Shown here piece by piece: positions 1-8,513 of a stretch of DNA of 64,000 nt (position 1 is the stretch's first letter; every line of letters begins with the position of its first letter). The position numbers and the translations under genes were made by a program. The notes below the pieces were generated by a model. It was given only the letters and a program-made list of their open reading frames with translations. It was not told where the DNA came from and searched no databases. Origin of the DNA: Aved-18 sp964606665 (GTDB lineage Bacteria > Cyanobacteriota > Vampirovibrionia > Obscuribacterales > Obscuribacteraceae); assembly GCA_964606665.1 (NCBI GenBank), contig CAZSHS010000011.1:33099-97098 (forward strand), in the 5' to 3' direction.

Positions 1-497
1 AAATTGCGCTCAATCGCGCGGCTTTGACAAGACTCAAAAATATTTGAACCATACCTGCAAAACAAATGGCAGCAAGACAAAGTTTGTAACCAACACCCAT
101 ATTACCGTGTCCCAGCGCCACAATTGCGGCAAGAACAACGGGAGCAAGACCGGCAGCCGGTCCGCTTATAGTCATGTAGGCGCCACCTAGAAATGGAAAA
201 ATCAAACCAGCAATTATTGACGAAATTATTCCGGCAATGGGCGGTGCACCAGATGCGACTGCAATGCCTAACGATAACGGTACGCTAACTAAAGAAACGA
301 TCAAGCCGGCTACTAAATCCTCTCGCCAGTGCTTGAGTCCCTTCAAACCATTTTCCGGTTTCTCCAGTTCTTCTTGGGATTCTTTGTTTGTATCTTCAAC
401 AATTTGATCTTTTTGAATTTGATTGTCCNNNNNNNNNNAACTGCATTTTTTCAAATTCAACAGTTGAATAATTCGGATTGAATAGTTTGGTTTCCAT
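1..497 (-). CDS. SulP-family anion permease, N-terminal part (runs off the window)
   Basis: Reading leftward from ATG at 497, the protein has a hydrophilic, acidic N-terminus of about 60 residues, then hydrophobic segments typical of SulP sulfate/bicarbonate permeases. These include a stretch reading VPLSLGIAVASGAPP followed by the family signature ISGPAAGLAPVV, which marks the substrate-binding half-helices. It would sit in the inner membrane and move inorganic anions such as sulfate or bicarbonate; the substrate cannot be told. The gene continues past base 1. A block of ten Ns (429-438) falls in the N-terminal extension and the frame does not hold across exactly ten bases, so the true gap length is unknown. 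One copy (one mismatch) of the iterated palindrome lies within it at 270-281. The family is clear; the start is less so because of the gap. Confidence 0.8.
429..438. other. assembly gap (10 Ns)
   Basis: Ten consecutive Ns. The SulP reading frame on the left does not continue in phase to the ATG on the right if the gap is taken as exactly ten bases, so this is probably a placeholder of arbitrary length. Confidence 0.95.
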
Positions 498-614
498 TTA
501 AATCGCCTAGCTGCCCGCCGAATCCAATCTACTTGGCAGGTGTGCAAGTTTTGTGATCGTTTTGCTTACGGAGGTCTCATTTGTGGGAATACCACGCAAG
601 ATGCCTAAAAATGG

Positions 615-1856
615 CTATACAAGCTTCTTCGGAAAACGAACGATAAATGTACTTCCAGCGTCAAGGGCAGAATCTACCGAAACCGAGCCTTTATGGGCTT
701 CGACTACGGCTTTAACAATTGATAGTCCAAGACCGGCGCCGCCCGCCTCGCGCGAGCGCGACTCTTCGCTTCGGTGGAATCTATGAAAGATCTTATCTTT
801 GTCTGTCTCTGAAATTCCAATGCCAGTGTCGCTAACCTCGACTATTGCATAAATTTCAGACTCACTTAATCGAACAGAGATTTTGCCTTGATCTGTATAT
901 CGCACTGCATTGCTTAATAAATTACTGATTGCTTGATGGACAGATTCGGGCTCACCTTCGATTATTACAGAAGAAGTCGCATCTGATTCGATTGTCAGAT
1001 TTTTAGAACGAGCAAGTGGTCTAAACTGATCCACCACTTCTTCAACTAACTCAGCCATGATGATTTCTCTGCGTCTAAAGATAATTGCTTGATCCTCTAC
1101 TTTAGCAAGGAACAAAAGATCTGAGGTCAACTCTTTCATGCGCTTATTGGCTTTACTAATAGTATGTAATTCGAATTCAAGATCTGATTTTGCAATGGAT
1201 TCACTTGCATCAACAGCACTCAGTGTCTCCGTAGCAGCTTCTATTACCGATATTGGTGTTTTCAATTCGTGACCTGCATCTGCAACGAATCTCTTAAACA
1301 AACTGAACGTTTCTTCCACAGGCTTAAGTGCAATTCCAGCAAATTGATAGCCGGCAACCACGACTCCCAGAGCTAGAAACGGCACCACAAGAAAAGTGGC
1401 AAGTAACATATCATTGAAAATTTTATCGTCTGAAGCTGTGGAGACCTGAATTTGCAAGAATCCGTAGGCTTTGCCCTGATGAATGATAGGTTGATATAAA
1501 GAACGTACCGATATCGTTTTGTCATTATTAAAGATGTGTCCGGAGGCAAGCCGCTTGACGCCTATAGGACCAAAATATTGAATTATTTTTCGATCTTGAT
1601 TGTAAATTTGAACAGTCGCAAGTACTGGTGAATGCTCTCGTTTCGCCGCGCGAGCCCAACTTGTTAAAGAAGGTATTTCATTTGTAATTTCTACACTAGG
1701 CCTTGTCTCTGCTAGTAAATCCTGCAACAAAATATCCATGGAGCGTGATAGTCCCCATTGAAATATTCCCACTGACCCCAAAACACCAAGTTCGTAAAGG
1801 ATCAAAACCAACAAGGCAAAGTAAACAGCCAGCTTCAAACGAAGCCGCTTAACCAT
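615..1856 (-). CDS. sensor histidine kinase of a two-component system
   Basis: A membrane sensor kinase of about 413 residues. The first membrane segment lies at about residues 9-35, then an extracytoplasmic sensing region of about 115 residues, then a second membrane segment near 150-175. The HisKA dimerisation domain carries the phosphoacceptor His near residue 196 in the motif GHELKTP. The HATPase_c domain shows the N box (NLLSNAVRYT), the G1 box (DTGIGIS) and the G2 box (GGAGLGLSIVKA). It autophosphorylates on His and should pass phosphate to the OmpR-type regulator encoded just upstream. ATG at 1856 is taken as the start; an in-frame TTG at 1862 would overlap the regulator's stop codon and is possible. 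The stimulus is unknown. No recognisable HAMP domain separates the membrane segment from HisKA. Confidence 0.93.
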   Translation of the reverse strand: MVKRLRLKLAVYFALLVLILYELGVLGSVGIFQWGLSRSMDILLQDLLAETRPSVEITNEIPSLTSWARAAKREHSPVLATVQIYNQDRKIIQYFGPIGVKRLASGHIFNNDKTISVRSLYQPIIHQGKAYGFLQIQVSTASDDKIFNDMLLATFLVVPFLALGVVVAGYQFAGIALKPVEETFSLFKRFVADAGHELKTPISVIEAATETLSAVDASESIAKSDLEFELHTISKANKRMKELTSDLLFLAKVEDQAIIFRRREIIMAELVEEVVDQFRPLARSKNLTIESDATSSVIIEGEPESVHQAISNLLSNAVRYTDQGKISVRLSESEIYAIVEVSDTGIGISETDKDKIFHRFHRSEESRSREAGGAGLGLSIVKAVVEAHKGSVSVDSALDAGSTFIVRFPKKLV

Positions 1857-1858
1857 GT

Positions 1859-2545
1859 TCAATTCAGATTCTCATCCAAAGTAAGTTTGTAGCCGACACC
1901 ATGCACTGTTCCAACGATTGAAGGCTGTTTTGGGTCGTCCAATTTTTTTCGTAATCTGTTTATGTGTCCGCGCACAGTATCATTTTGAGCCAGTGAATCT
2001 GATTCCCAGACTGAGGAGATGAGCTCTTCTGCGCTAAAAATGCGATTGGGATGACGAACGAAAAATTCAAGTAACCTAAATTCTTTGGGCAACAAATGCA
2101 CTTCTTTGCCCGCCTTGAATACTTTGTGATTTTGAATATCTATATGAATGTCACGAATATCAAAAGTAGTATGAACTGTCTGACTGGCTCTACGTAAATG
2201 AGCATTGATGCGCATGGACAATTCTTTTAGCTCAAGCGGTTTTGTGATGTAGTCGTCCACACCAGCGTTGAAACCCTTTTCTTTATTGTCTAAACCGTCA
2301 CGCGCAGTGATCATGAGAACGCAAGCGTCTCCACCATGACCACGATAATCCTTACACACATCTATTCCAGAAAGTTTGGGCAACATCCAATCCAAAATAA
2401 TGACATCAAAAGAGCTGAATCTGAGCTGCTCGAGAGCGGCGACACCGTCATGTACAGTCTCTACTAAATGATGCTCGCGCTTGAGCCAGTTACCAATTAA
2501 GGTGGCGAGGTCTTTTTCGTCTTCTACAATCAAAATTTTAGCCAT
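1859..2545 (-). CDS. OmpR/PhoB-family response regulator
   Basis: 228 residues, the normal length for the family. The receiver domain has the acidic pocket (VEDE near residues 7-10), the phosphoacceptor Asp in LDWMLPK near residue 52, and the conserved Lys in TKPLELKEL. The C-terminal winged helix (about 130-225) has the usual LLPKEFRLLEFF start and the VGYKL wing end. It is the first gene of a two-gene operon with the sensor kinase, whose start is next to or overlaps this stop. It would bind DNA as a phosphorylated dimer. The gene is divergent from hemH with 65 bp between the starts, so the two promoters share one region. Confidence 0.95.
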   Translation of the reverse strand: MAKILIVEDEKDLATLIGNWLKREHHLVETVHDGVAALEQLRFSSFDVIILDWMLPKLSGIDVCKDYRGHGGDACVLMITARDGLDNKEKGFNAGVDDYITKPLELKELSMRINAHLRRASQTVHTTFDIRDIHIDIQNHKVFKAGKEVHLLPKEFRLLEFFVRHPNRIFSAEELISSVWESDSLAQNDTVRGHINRLRKKLDDPKQPSIVGTVHGVGYKLTLDENLN

Positions 2546-2592
2546 GATAGTTTTTCATTTTAACTTCCCCAAAAGATTCTACAAGGGGGGGC

Positions 2593-2601
2593 TGGTATAA
2601 T
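2593..2601 (+). promoter_or_regulatory. extended -10 promoter for hemH with almost no leader
   Basis: TGGTATAAT is a consensus extended -10 element. Only nine bases separate it from the hemH ATG at 2611, so transcription would start within a few bases of the start codon. That predicts a leaderless or near-leaderless mRNA. No Shine-Dalgarno sequence is present. Confidence 0.6.
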
Positions 2602-2610
2602 TTGCTGTGA

Positions 2611-3675
2611 ATGAGCGAAGCTTTTGATTCTAAAAATGCGTATGACGCAATCCTGGTCCTCTCCTTCGGCGGACCAGAGGGCATGGACGATGTCATGCCC
2701 TTTCTGCGCAATGTGACGCGCGGTAAAAACGTGCCCGACGAGCGCCTTTTGCAAGTTGCCAAACATTATGAATTATTCGGTGGTGTAAGCCCTATAAATG
2801 ATCAAAATCGTCAGCTCATAAAAATTCTTACAGAAGAACTCAAGTTTAGAGAAATCAATTTGCCTATTTTCTGGGGAAATCGCAATTGGAAACCATATCT
2901 CTTGGACACTTTAATTGAGATGTCGAACGCTGGCGTGAGCAAGGCGCTTGCTTTTGTGACATCGGCTTACAGTTCGTATTCCAGTTGCCGTCAGTATCTT
3001 GAAGATATTGAGCGAGCACAAAATGATTTCAAAGAGAAATATCCCGAAAGAAAAGTACCGGAAATAGATAAGATTCGCCCTTTTTTCAATCACCCAGGCT
3101 TTATTTCTGCCAATGAAGAACGGCTCAAAGAATGTCTTTTTCAATTTCCAAACCCAAATTTAGTCCATGTAGCTTTTGTTGCCCACAGCCTGCCAGTGAG
3201 CATGGCAGACGAATGCAAATATGAAAGTGAATTGAATGAAGTCGCCTCTATTCTGGCCGATAGGCTCAAACTCAAAAGCTGGAAAGTGGTTTTTCAAAGC
3301 AGGAGCGGTCCTCCCAGTCAAAAATGGTTAGAGCCAGATATTCTGGATCATCTGCGCGAAGTCGAAGCCGAGGGCTATTTGGAAGTGGTAGTAGCTCCAA
3401 TTGGCTTCGTTTCAGACCATATGGAAGTGAAATTCGCTCTTGATATCCAAGCATCCGAGGTTTGTAAAGAGCTCGAAATCAAAATGTTACGTGCAAAAAC
3501 TGCCGGACTTCATCCTCATTTCATTTTCATGATCTCTGATCTTATTGGCGAACGCTTGAATGGAGAACCTGCCGAAAAAGAAGGCAAATTCCCAATCTCC
3601 CCCGACATTTGCCCAGCCAACTGTTGCCCGCGTGGTACTACTGCTATATCGGGTCGACCGGGCTTGAACCCATAA
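2611..3675 (+). CDS. hemH: ferrochelatase
   Basis: 354 residues. It inserts Fe2+ into a porphyrin in the last steps of haem synthesis. The N-terminus has LSFGGPEG, as expected. The metal-site His lies in VAHSLP (about 192), and the partner Glu in SDHMEVKFALD (about 272). A cysteine in SSYSSCRQY (about 126) and a C-terminal CPANCC cluster (334, 338, 339) resemble the [2Fe-2S]-binding pattern known in actinobacterial ferrochelatases. On that basis it could be a coproporphyrin-type enzyme (CpfC), which is an inference. The start is set by the FGGPE context; it has a strong -10 box immediately upstream and no ribosome binding site. A photolyase gene follows 50 bp later in the same direction. Confidence 0.95.
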   Translation: MSEAFDSKNAYDAILVLSFGGPEGMDDVMPFLRNVTRGKNVPDERLLQVAKHYELFGGVSPINDQNRQLIKILTEELKFREINLPIFWGNRNWKPYLLDTLIEMSNAGVSKALAFVTSAYSSYSSCRQYLEDIERAQNDFKEKYPERKVPEIDKIRPFFNHPGFISANEERLKECLFQFPNPNLVHVAFVAHSLPVSMADECKYESELNEVASILADRLKLKSWKVVFQSRSGPPSQKWLEPDILDHLREVEAEGYLEVVVAPIGFVSDHMEVKFALDIQASEVCKELEIKMLRAKTAGLHPHFIFMISDLIGERLNGEPAEKEGKFPISPDICPANCCPRGTTAISGRPGLNP

Positions 3676-3725
3676 TCTCGAATGCAATCATTTGAGAACA
3701 AAAAATTTGAAGGACCTGCATCCTT

Positions 3726-5183
3726 ATGAAAAAACGGGCTATCCATTGGTTTCGCTCTGATTTACGTCTAACTGACAACACCGCTTTGCATGCGCTCGAA
3801 AAAGAACTTGGCGACAAAGCCGATTGTATTGGTGTCTTTGTAATGAGCGATCCAGACGAAGGAAAATGGGCTATGGGCGCTGCTAGTAAATGGTGGCTCC
3901 ATCATTCACTAACTTCATTACAATCAGATCTTAGAGAAATAGAGGTTCCTCTTGTGATACTGCATGGAGTGGCATCAAAAGAACTAGCCCGCTTTGCAAA
4001 ATCCTTCAAAGCAGACTATCTTTTTTACAATCACCGCCATGAGCCCTGGGCATCAAAACAGGAAATAGCTGTTGAGCAAGAGCTTGAAAAAATAGGAGTG
4101 GAGTGTTTTTCTTTTCACGATGGGCTTTTGATTGAACCAGCTAATTTGCTAAATAAAACTGGCGGCCCATATAAAGTTTTCACTCCCTTCTGGAATGCTT
4201 GTCTGGCTCATTTCGAGCGTCAGGGGGTGCCACTTCCCAAACCTAAATTTGGCAAGATTGTTAAAGGCACCAAATTCGACACCATCGATTATTCAATTAG
4301 AGACTTCAATAAAAATCTAGATGAATTACACCTAATACCGCGCATCCGATGGTATGAGGGAATGCAAGAATTTTGGCAACCAGGTGAAGCAGGAGCACAA
4401 AAACGACTTTCTAAATTCGTCAACCAATCTATAACTAAATACGATACCGGCAGAGACCGACCTGGCGACTCAGACGTTTCTTACATTTCACCCCACTTGC
4501 ATTTTGGCGAAATTAGCACTCGCCAAATATGGCACCGAGCAATTGAACACGACTCGAAAAGCACACAAATTTACCTTAGAGAAATAGGTTGGCGAGATTT
4601 CGCCCACTATCTTTTGCACTTCTTTCCGCAAACCACAGACGAACCTCTTCAAACTTCGTTTGTTTCCTTTCCCTGGCGTACCGATAACGGTTCGCTAGCA
4701 AAGTGGCAGCAGGGAATGACCGGTTTTCCAATCGTCGATGCTGGTATGCGACAGCTCTGGCATCTAGGATGGATGCATAATCGTGTTCGCATGATTGTCG
4801 CTTCCTTTTTAGCTAAAGATCTGCTACTTCCATGGCAAACAGGTGCGGATTGGTTCTGGGACACTCTGGTGGATGCTGATTTGGCCAATAATACATTGGG
4901 ATGGCAATGGACGGCGGGATGTGGAGCTGATGCTGCTCCATTTTTTAGAATTTTCAATCCTGTTTTGCAAGGCGAAAAATTCGATCCGGAGGGCACCTAT
5001 ATTAAGGAGTGGGTACCAGAATTGTCCAAACTAAACAAAAAATGGATACACAAACCCCACGAAGCACCACCTCTTGAATTGCAAATGGCTGAAGTGATTC
5101 TTGGAGAAACATATCCAAAACCGATTGTCGATCATTCTGCTGCAAGACAACGTGCGCTTCAGGCGCTAAAATCGAAAAAATAG
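3726..5183 (+). CDS. phr: deoxyribodipyrimidine photolyase (class I CPD type)
   Basis: 485 residues, the normal size. It uses blue light to split cyclobutane pyrimidine dimers. The N-terminal alpha/beta antenna domain starts with IHWFRSDLRLTDN. The C-terminal FAD domain shows LREIGWRDFAHYLL, then FPIVDAGMRQLWHLGWMHNRVRM and the flavin-contacting DADLANNTLGWQW region, all hallmarks of class I photolyases. The distinction from a cryptochrome rests on this conserved FAD region. A 24-bp copy of the iterated palindrome lies inside the coding region at 4676-4699 and reads T-D-N-G-S in the protein. It follows hemH in the same direction, which makes sense because porphyrins and light both cause photodamage, but a shared mRNA is not proven. 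Confidence 0.95.
   Translation: MKKRAIHWFRSDLRLTDNTALHALEKELGDKADCIGVFVMSDPDEGKWAMGAASKWWLHHSLTSLQSDLREIEVPLVILHGVASKELARFAKSFKADYLFYNHRHEPWASKQEIAVEQELEKIGVECFSFHDGLLIEPANLLNKTGGPYKVFTPFWNACLAHFERQGVPLPKPKFGKIVKGTKFDTIDYSIRDFNKNLDELHLIPRIRWYEGMQEFWQPGEAGAQKRLSKFVNQSITKYDTGRDRPGDSDVSYISPHLHFGEISTRQIWHRAIEHDSKSTQIYLREIGWRDFAHYLLHFFPQTTDEPLQTSFVSFPWRTDNGSLAKWQQGMTGFPIVDAGMRQLWHLGWMHNRVRMIVASFLAKDLLLPWQTGADWFWDTLVDADLANNTLGWQWTAGCGADAAPFFRIFNPVLQGEKFDPEGTYIKEWVPELSKLNKKWIHKPHEAPPLELQMAEVILGETYPKPIVDHSAARQRALQALKSKK
4676..4699. repeat. iterated palindrome copy (in phr)
   Basis: Exact core ACCGATAACGGT at 4680-4691, flanked by GCGT and TCGCTAGC. It lies in the coding sequence of the photolyase. 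Confidence 0.8.
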
Positions 5184-5206
5184 TTTCATGATTAAATAAA
5201 TTGTTG

Positions 5207-5980
5207 ATGAATCAGGGCGAAAAAGTAGTCGAAATTAAGAATTTGAGCAAAGAGTTCAAGGGAAACTTTGCTGTCAAAGATCTGTCCTTCGAAGTAAAAA
5301 AAGGCGAGATTCTAGGTTTGCTTGGCGCTAACGGCGCAGGCAAAACAACTACGATTCATATGCTTTTAAATCTCATCACTCCAACAACAGGATCGATTGA
5401 AATTTTTGGCAAGGACTTTGCTAATTCGCGCATTGAGATACTGGGTCGAATGAATTTCGCTTCGGCTTATCAGTTTCTGCCGTACAACTTGAAAGTAATT
5501 GAAAATTTGCGAGTCTTTGCCGAAATTTATTGTGTGGATGATGCCGAAAACCGAATAGACGAACTTTTAGAATTATTCGAACTCAACCATTTGAGAAAAA
5601 ATTCAACCGGTATGCTTTCATCTGGCGAACAGACAAGACTGAATCTTTGTAAAGCACTTTTGAATAAACCAGACTTATTGCTCTTAGACGAACCCACTGC
5701 CAGTCTCGATCCGGACCAGGCAGACAAAGTTCGAAAGATCATTCTCGATTTGCAAAAACGCTCTGGAATGTCGGTGATAAATACTTCACACAATATGATA
5801 GATGTTCACGAACTCTGTGATCGAATACTATTTATGCAGACTGGCAGAATTATTGCTCAGGGCACTGCTTCAGAGATTATGAACACTTACCAGAGTCAAA
5901 GCCTGGAAGAAGTTTTTATCATGATTGCTCGTCAAAAAAACACGTCACCAAATACAATGTCACAAGAAATCAAAAATTAA
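5207..5980 (+). CDS. ABC-2-type exporter, ATP-binding subunit
   Basis: About 257 residues from ATG 5207; two in-frame TTG codons just before it are less likely starts. Walker A is GANGAGKTT (about residues 41-49), the signature is LSSGEQTRLNLCKALL, and Walker B is LLLLDEPTASLDPD, followed by the switch His in NTSHNMID. The order and the single nucleotide-binding domain fit the CcmA-like subfamily that energises ABC-2 membrane exporters (drug, polysaccharide or lipid-linked substrates). The membrane partner follows 32 bp later, so the two form an operon. Substrate unknown. Confidence 0.93.
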   Translation: MNQGEKVVEIKNLSKEFKGNFAVKDLSFEVKKGEILGLLGANGAGKTTTIHMLLNLITPTTGSIEIFGKDFANSRIEILGRMNFASAYQFLPYNLKVIENLRVFAEIYCVDDAENRIDELLELFELNHLRKNSTGMLSSGEQTRLNLCKALLNKPDLLLLDEPTASLDPDQADKVRKIILDLQKRSGMSVINTSHNMIDVHELCDRILFMQTGRIIAQGTASEIMNTYQSQSLEEVFIMIARQKNTSPNTMSQEIKN

Positions 5981-6012
5981 AACATGAGAAAAGGTCAGAG
6001 CTGGAGTCGCAA

Positions 6013-6804
6013 ATGAATTTTCGAGTAATCAAAGCCTTAGTTCTCAAATATCTTTATGTCTGCTCGCGTAACACTTTCAGAGCGCTGGATGTATTTTTCT
6101 GGCCGGTAATGGATTTGTTAATCTGGGGCTTCATGTCCATATATATGATGCAAGTTACAACCACTGTCCCCAAAATGGTGCCCATGCTAATTTCTGCCAT
6201 CATTCTTTGGAATGTTTTATACCGAGCGCAACAAGTAGTTTGCGTTGCTTTTCTGGACGACGTCTGGTCGCGCAACATGCTGAACATCTGGGCTGCACCG
6301 ATTCGACCAATCGAATACGTGGGCGCAGGTTATGTAGTGGGTTTTATGCAAGCTTTCATTGTAGTTGTGGTAATGGGAACACTTGCTGGATGCTTTTATT
6401 CTTTCAATGTATTGGAATTAGGTCTGCATTTAGCAATACTATTTGCTAATTTGATCATAATGGGTTGGTCACTGGGACTTGTAGTCACCGGGCTGTTTTT
6501 GCGATTTGGCCCCCCGGCTGAAGCACTTGCTTGGGCTGTACCTTTTTTATTCCAACCGATATCGGCAGTCTTTTATCCAGTAGAAGTTTTACCACCATGG
6601 ATGCGACTGCTCGCTCAAATAACTCCTGCCAGCCATGTTTTTGAAGGAATGCGCGAACTAGTTGCCACTGGTCAGATGAATATCACTCACATGTATTCAG
6701 CAATAGGATTGAACATTTTATATATGACGATTGCCGGCTTCCTGTTCAAACTGTTTTACGAAGAAGCGCGCAAGCGAGGCTTCTTAGCCAAATACGCAGC
6801 CTGA
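6013..6804 (+). CDS. ABC-2-type exporter, membrane subunit
   Basis: 263 residues with about six hydrophobic segments (roughly 22-45, 55-75, 105-130, 138-160, 172-192, 228-250). This is the layout of ABC-2 permeases such as NodJ/YadH relatives. A conserved-looking FQPISAVFYPVEVLP segment precedes the last membrane helices, as in that family. It pairs with the ATPase encoded 32 bp upstream. A perfect 13-bp stem terminator follows at 6830-6866, closing the operon. The exported compound cannot be inferred. Confidence 0.88.
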   Translation: MNFRVIKALVLKYLYVCSRNTFRALDVFFWPVMDLLIWGFMSIYMMQVTTTVPKMVPMLISAIILWNVLYRAQQVVCVAFLDDVWSRNMLNIWAAPIRPIEYVGAGYVVGFMQAFIVVVVMGTLAGCFYSFNVLELGLHLAILFANLIIMGWSLGLVVTGLFLRFGPPAEALAWAVPFLFQPISAVFYPVEVLPPWMRLLAQITPASHVFEGMRELVATGQMNITHMYSAIGLNILYMTIAGFLFKLFYEEARKRGFLAKYAA

Positions 6805-6829
6805 CAAGGCCCGTTCTATCAGCTAATTT

Positions 6830-6866
6830 AATACGAGTACCGTTATCGGTACTCGTATTTTTTTTT
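6830..6866 (+). terminator. intrinsic terminator built on the iterated palindrome
   Basis: A perfect 13-bp stem (AATACGAGTACCG with its complement) and a TTAT loop, followed by a run of nine Ts. The stem centre is an exact ACCGTTATCGGT core at 6839-6850, so here the repeat is part of a transcription terminator after the ABC exporter operon. Confidence 0.9.
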
Positions 6867-6927
6867 ACTTGCGATTGAACTTTTTTCCTCTTGCATTCGT
6901 TTTATATAGAAAAGGGAGGAAGTCACC

Positions 6928-7992
6928 ATGCACATCACAGACGACTATTGGTACGACGATCCAGATAAGGTAGACATGTGTGAGAAGAGCGTAGAGCTGA
7001 TTGTAGCCTGTCGCGAATTCGAAGCAAAATTTAAAACCGACGCAGAATGCATTGAAGAATTAATTAAAATACTTGGCAAAGCAAACTTATTTTGTCGCAA
7101 CTGCAATAGCACAGAAGTGCGCCGCAATTACGGCAGCAGGACACTACTGTGCTACGCATGCAGACGAGGGACTTCAGCATTTGGAGGCACCATTTATGAT
7201 GGCATCAAGAAACCACGAGCATGGCTTTTAGGACATTTTCTAATTGGTCAAGGTATTGAATTTAATTCGAATCAATTTCGCATTCCAGCAAGGGTTGCCT
7301 ATTCAAGCGCTTTAACAATAATGAAAAAGATGGCGCTTGTTATAAAATCTGCTCTTGAAAGAGAAGTTGAATCGATTTCGTCGAATGTTTTTATGTCTGT
7401 TTTCAATAAACGAAGTACTCATACTCCAGCTCAACATCATCCTCGTGCGGAGCAAGACGCAATGGAAAAATCCGAAGCCTATTTAGAAGATGTCGAAGAA
7501 GATCGTTTCCTGGACGACGAGCCCATTCGCCCCAAATGCCTTGATGATTTAGATGAATTTGCAAATTCGCTATACGAAATGCTCTCGAATGAAAAAATTC
7601 ACTTTGATCATTTACTCATTGGCCTGAGATGTCATGACATTGGAATTTTGTGCACTGCAATTTTCGAATTAGAATATCTTGGATTGATTCAGCGTCACGG
7701 CGGTGACTACTACACAAAGAAACAGAAACCGCCAATTGTAGAGATTCCTGAATCCTCATTAAATGCCCGTGTTCGAGATTTTATCGAGTACATCAAAAAC
7801 ATCCATCACGGCATTAGCAGAAAATGCCTTCATTTGTACCTGGCTTTATTCTGGAGCAAAAATTATCGGGTCAGATGGAATAGAAGTGCTTTGGCTAAAG
7901 CTTGTAGAGAACATCCGCGCATCACAGGCAAGCAAGTACTTTCTTTTGTTACTCCGCTTATAGTCAATTTAGTTGGACTCGATCTGACCTAG
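6928..7992 (+). CDS. transposase-derived protein: IS1595/ISXO2-type zinc ribbon and tail with a winged-helix-like middle
   Basis: 354 residues. Residues about 33-140 match the N-terminal part of IS1595/ISXO2 transposases: a four-Cys zinc ribbon (C56, C59, C75, C78), the GTIYDG box and the helix-turn-helix-like region that follows. The catalytic DDE core expected next is absent. In its place are an acidic linker (about 175-210) and a segment (about 212-265) resembling the DprA C-terminal winged helix (IHFDHLLIGL and LEYLGLIQRHGGDYY). Residues about 283-340 then resemble the extreme C-terminus of ISXO2 transposases (HHGISRKCLHLYL). No terminal inverted repeats were seen. A good SD (GGGAGGAAG) precedes ATG 6928. 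It is likely a domesticated DNA-binding protein; its function is unknown. It overlaps the convergent GNAT gene by four bases. Confidence 0.6.
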   Translation: MHITDDYWYDDPDKVDMCEKSVELIVACREFEAKFKTDAECIEELIKILGKANLFCRNCNSTEVRRNYGSRTLLCYACRRGTSAFGGTIYDGIKKPRAWLLGHFLIGQGIEFNSNQFRIPARVAYSSALTIMKKMALVIKSALEREVESISSNVFMSVFNKRSTHTPAQHHPRAEQDAMEKSEAYLEDVEEDRFLDDEPIRPKCLDDLDEFANSLYEMLSNEKIHFDHLLIGLRCHDIGILCTAIFELEYLGLIQRHGGDYYTKKQKPPIVEIPESSLNARVRDFIEYIKNIHHGISRKCLHLYLALFWSKNYRVRWNRSALAKACREHPRITGKQVLSFVTPLIVNLVGLDLT

Positions 7993-8477
7993 TTTGCAGG
8001 TTCGATTGGTAGCCAGTAACGATTATTCTCATCCTTTTTAAATTGCATCTGCACTAAAAGCGCTTTGTTGAAACAAGAAGGTGCCGAATAAGTTTGATTG
8101 GCCGACACGCCCACTTTAGGCGGCTCTTCCATTACATTCCAATTTAGTCTTTCAAAATACATTCGTTTTGCAAAGGGGACAATGACTTGCATGAATTGCT
8201 TATCTATACCGCTTCTTTTGTGAGCATCATCAATGTAAAACCGATCTACTGAAATTGTGGTGTCGCACTCTTTTTTTGCCCCGGCAAACCCAAGTAGTTT
8301 GCCATCGTCTTCGGCAACGAGAAATATTCCCTCGTTACCGAAGTAGTTGGCTTCGATGTTGCGCAAGTCCTTGTGCTTAGAGCTCAAATCAAGCTCTTCG
8401 CCTTTTTTGCTGCACAACTCGGCAAAAATGGCTTGGATGCTTTTTTCATCCTGGCGATTTGCTACACGAATTTGCAT
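7989..8477 (-). CDS. GNAT-family N-acetyltransferase
   Basis: 162 residues. The N-terminus IRVANRQDEKSIQAIF and the central strand pair IFLVAEDDGKLLGFAGA, followed by VDRFYIDDAHKRSGID, give the GNAT order of motifs C, D and A. The acetyl-CoA pyrophosphate loop is degenerate (KRSGID rather than the usual Q/RxxGxG/A), so activity is uncertain. Substrate unknown. The gene is convergent with and overlaps the transposase-derived gene by four bases. A copy of the iterated palindrome lies just upstream of its start. Confidence 0.7.
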   Translation of the reverse strand: MQIRVANRQDEKSIQAIFAELCSKKGEELDLSSKHKDLRNIEANYFGNEGIFLVAEDDGKLLGFAGAKKECDTTISVDRFYIDDAHKRSGIDKQFMQVIVPFAKRMYFERLNWNVMEEPPKVGVSANQTYSAPSCFNKALLVQMQFKKDENNRYWLPIEPAN

Positions 8478-8493
8478 AGGTCGTTTTTCTCTA

Positions 8494-8513
8494 TCGAACC
8501 GTTAACGGAACGA
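8494..8513. repeat. iterated palindrome copy (abuts hppA stop)
   Basis: TCGAACCGTTAACGGAACGA, one mismatch to the core. It begins at the base immediately after the hppA stop codon on the minus strand. Confidence 0.7.

Noticed and set aside
4649..4996. 115-codon minus-strand frame inside the photolyase gene
   Set aside because: Opposite to the FAD-binding core of phr; composition and motifs fit only the sense strand.
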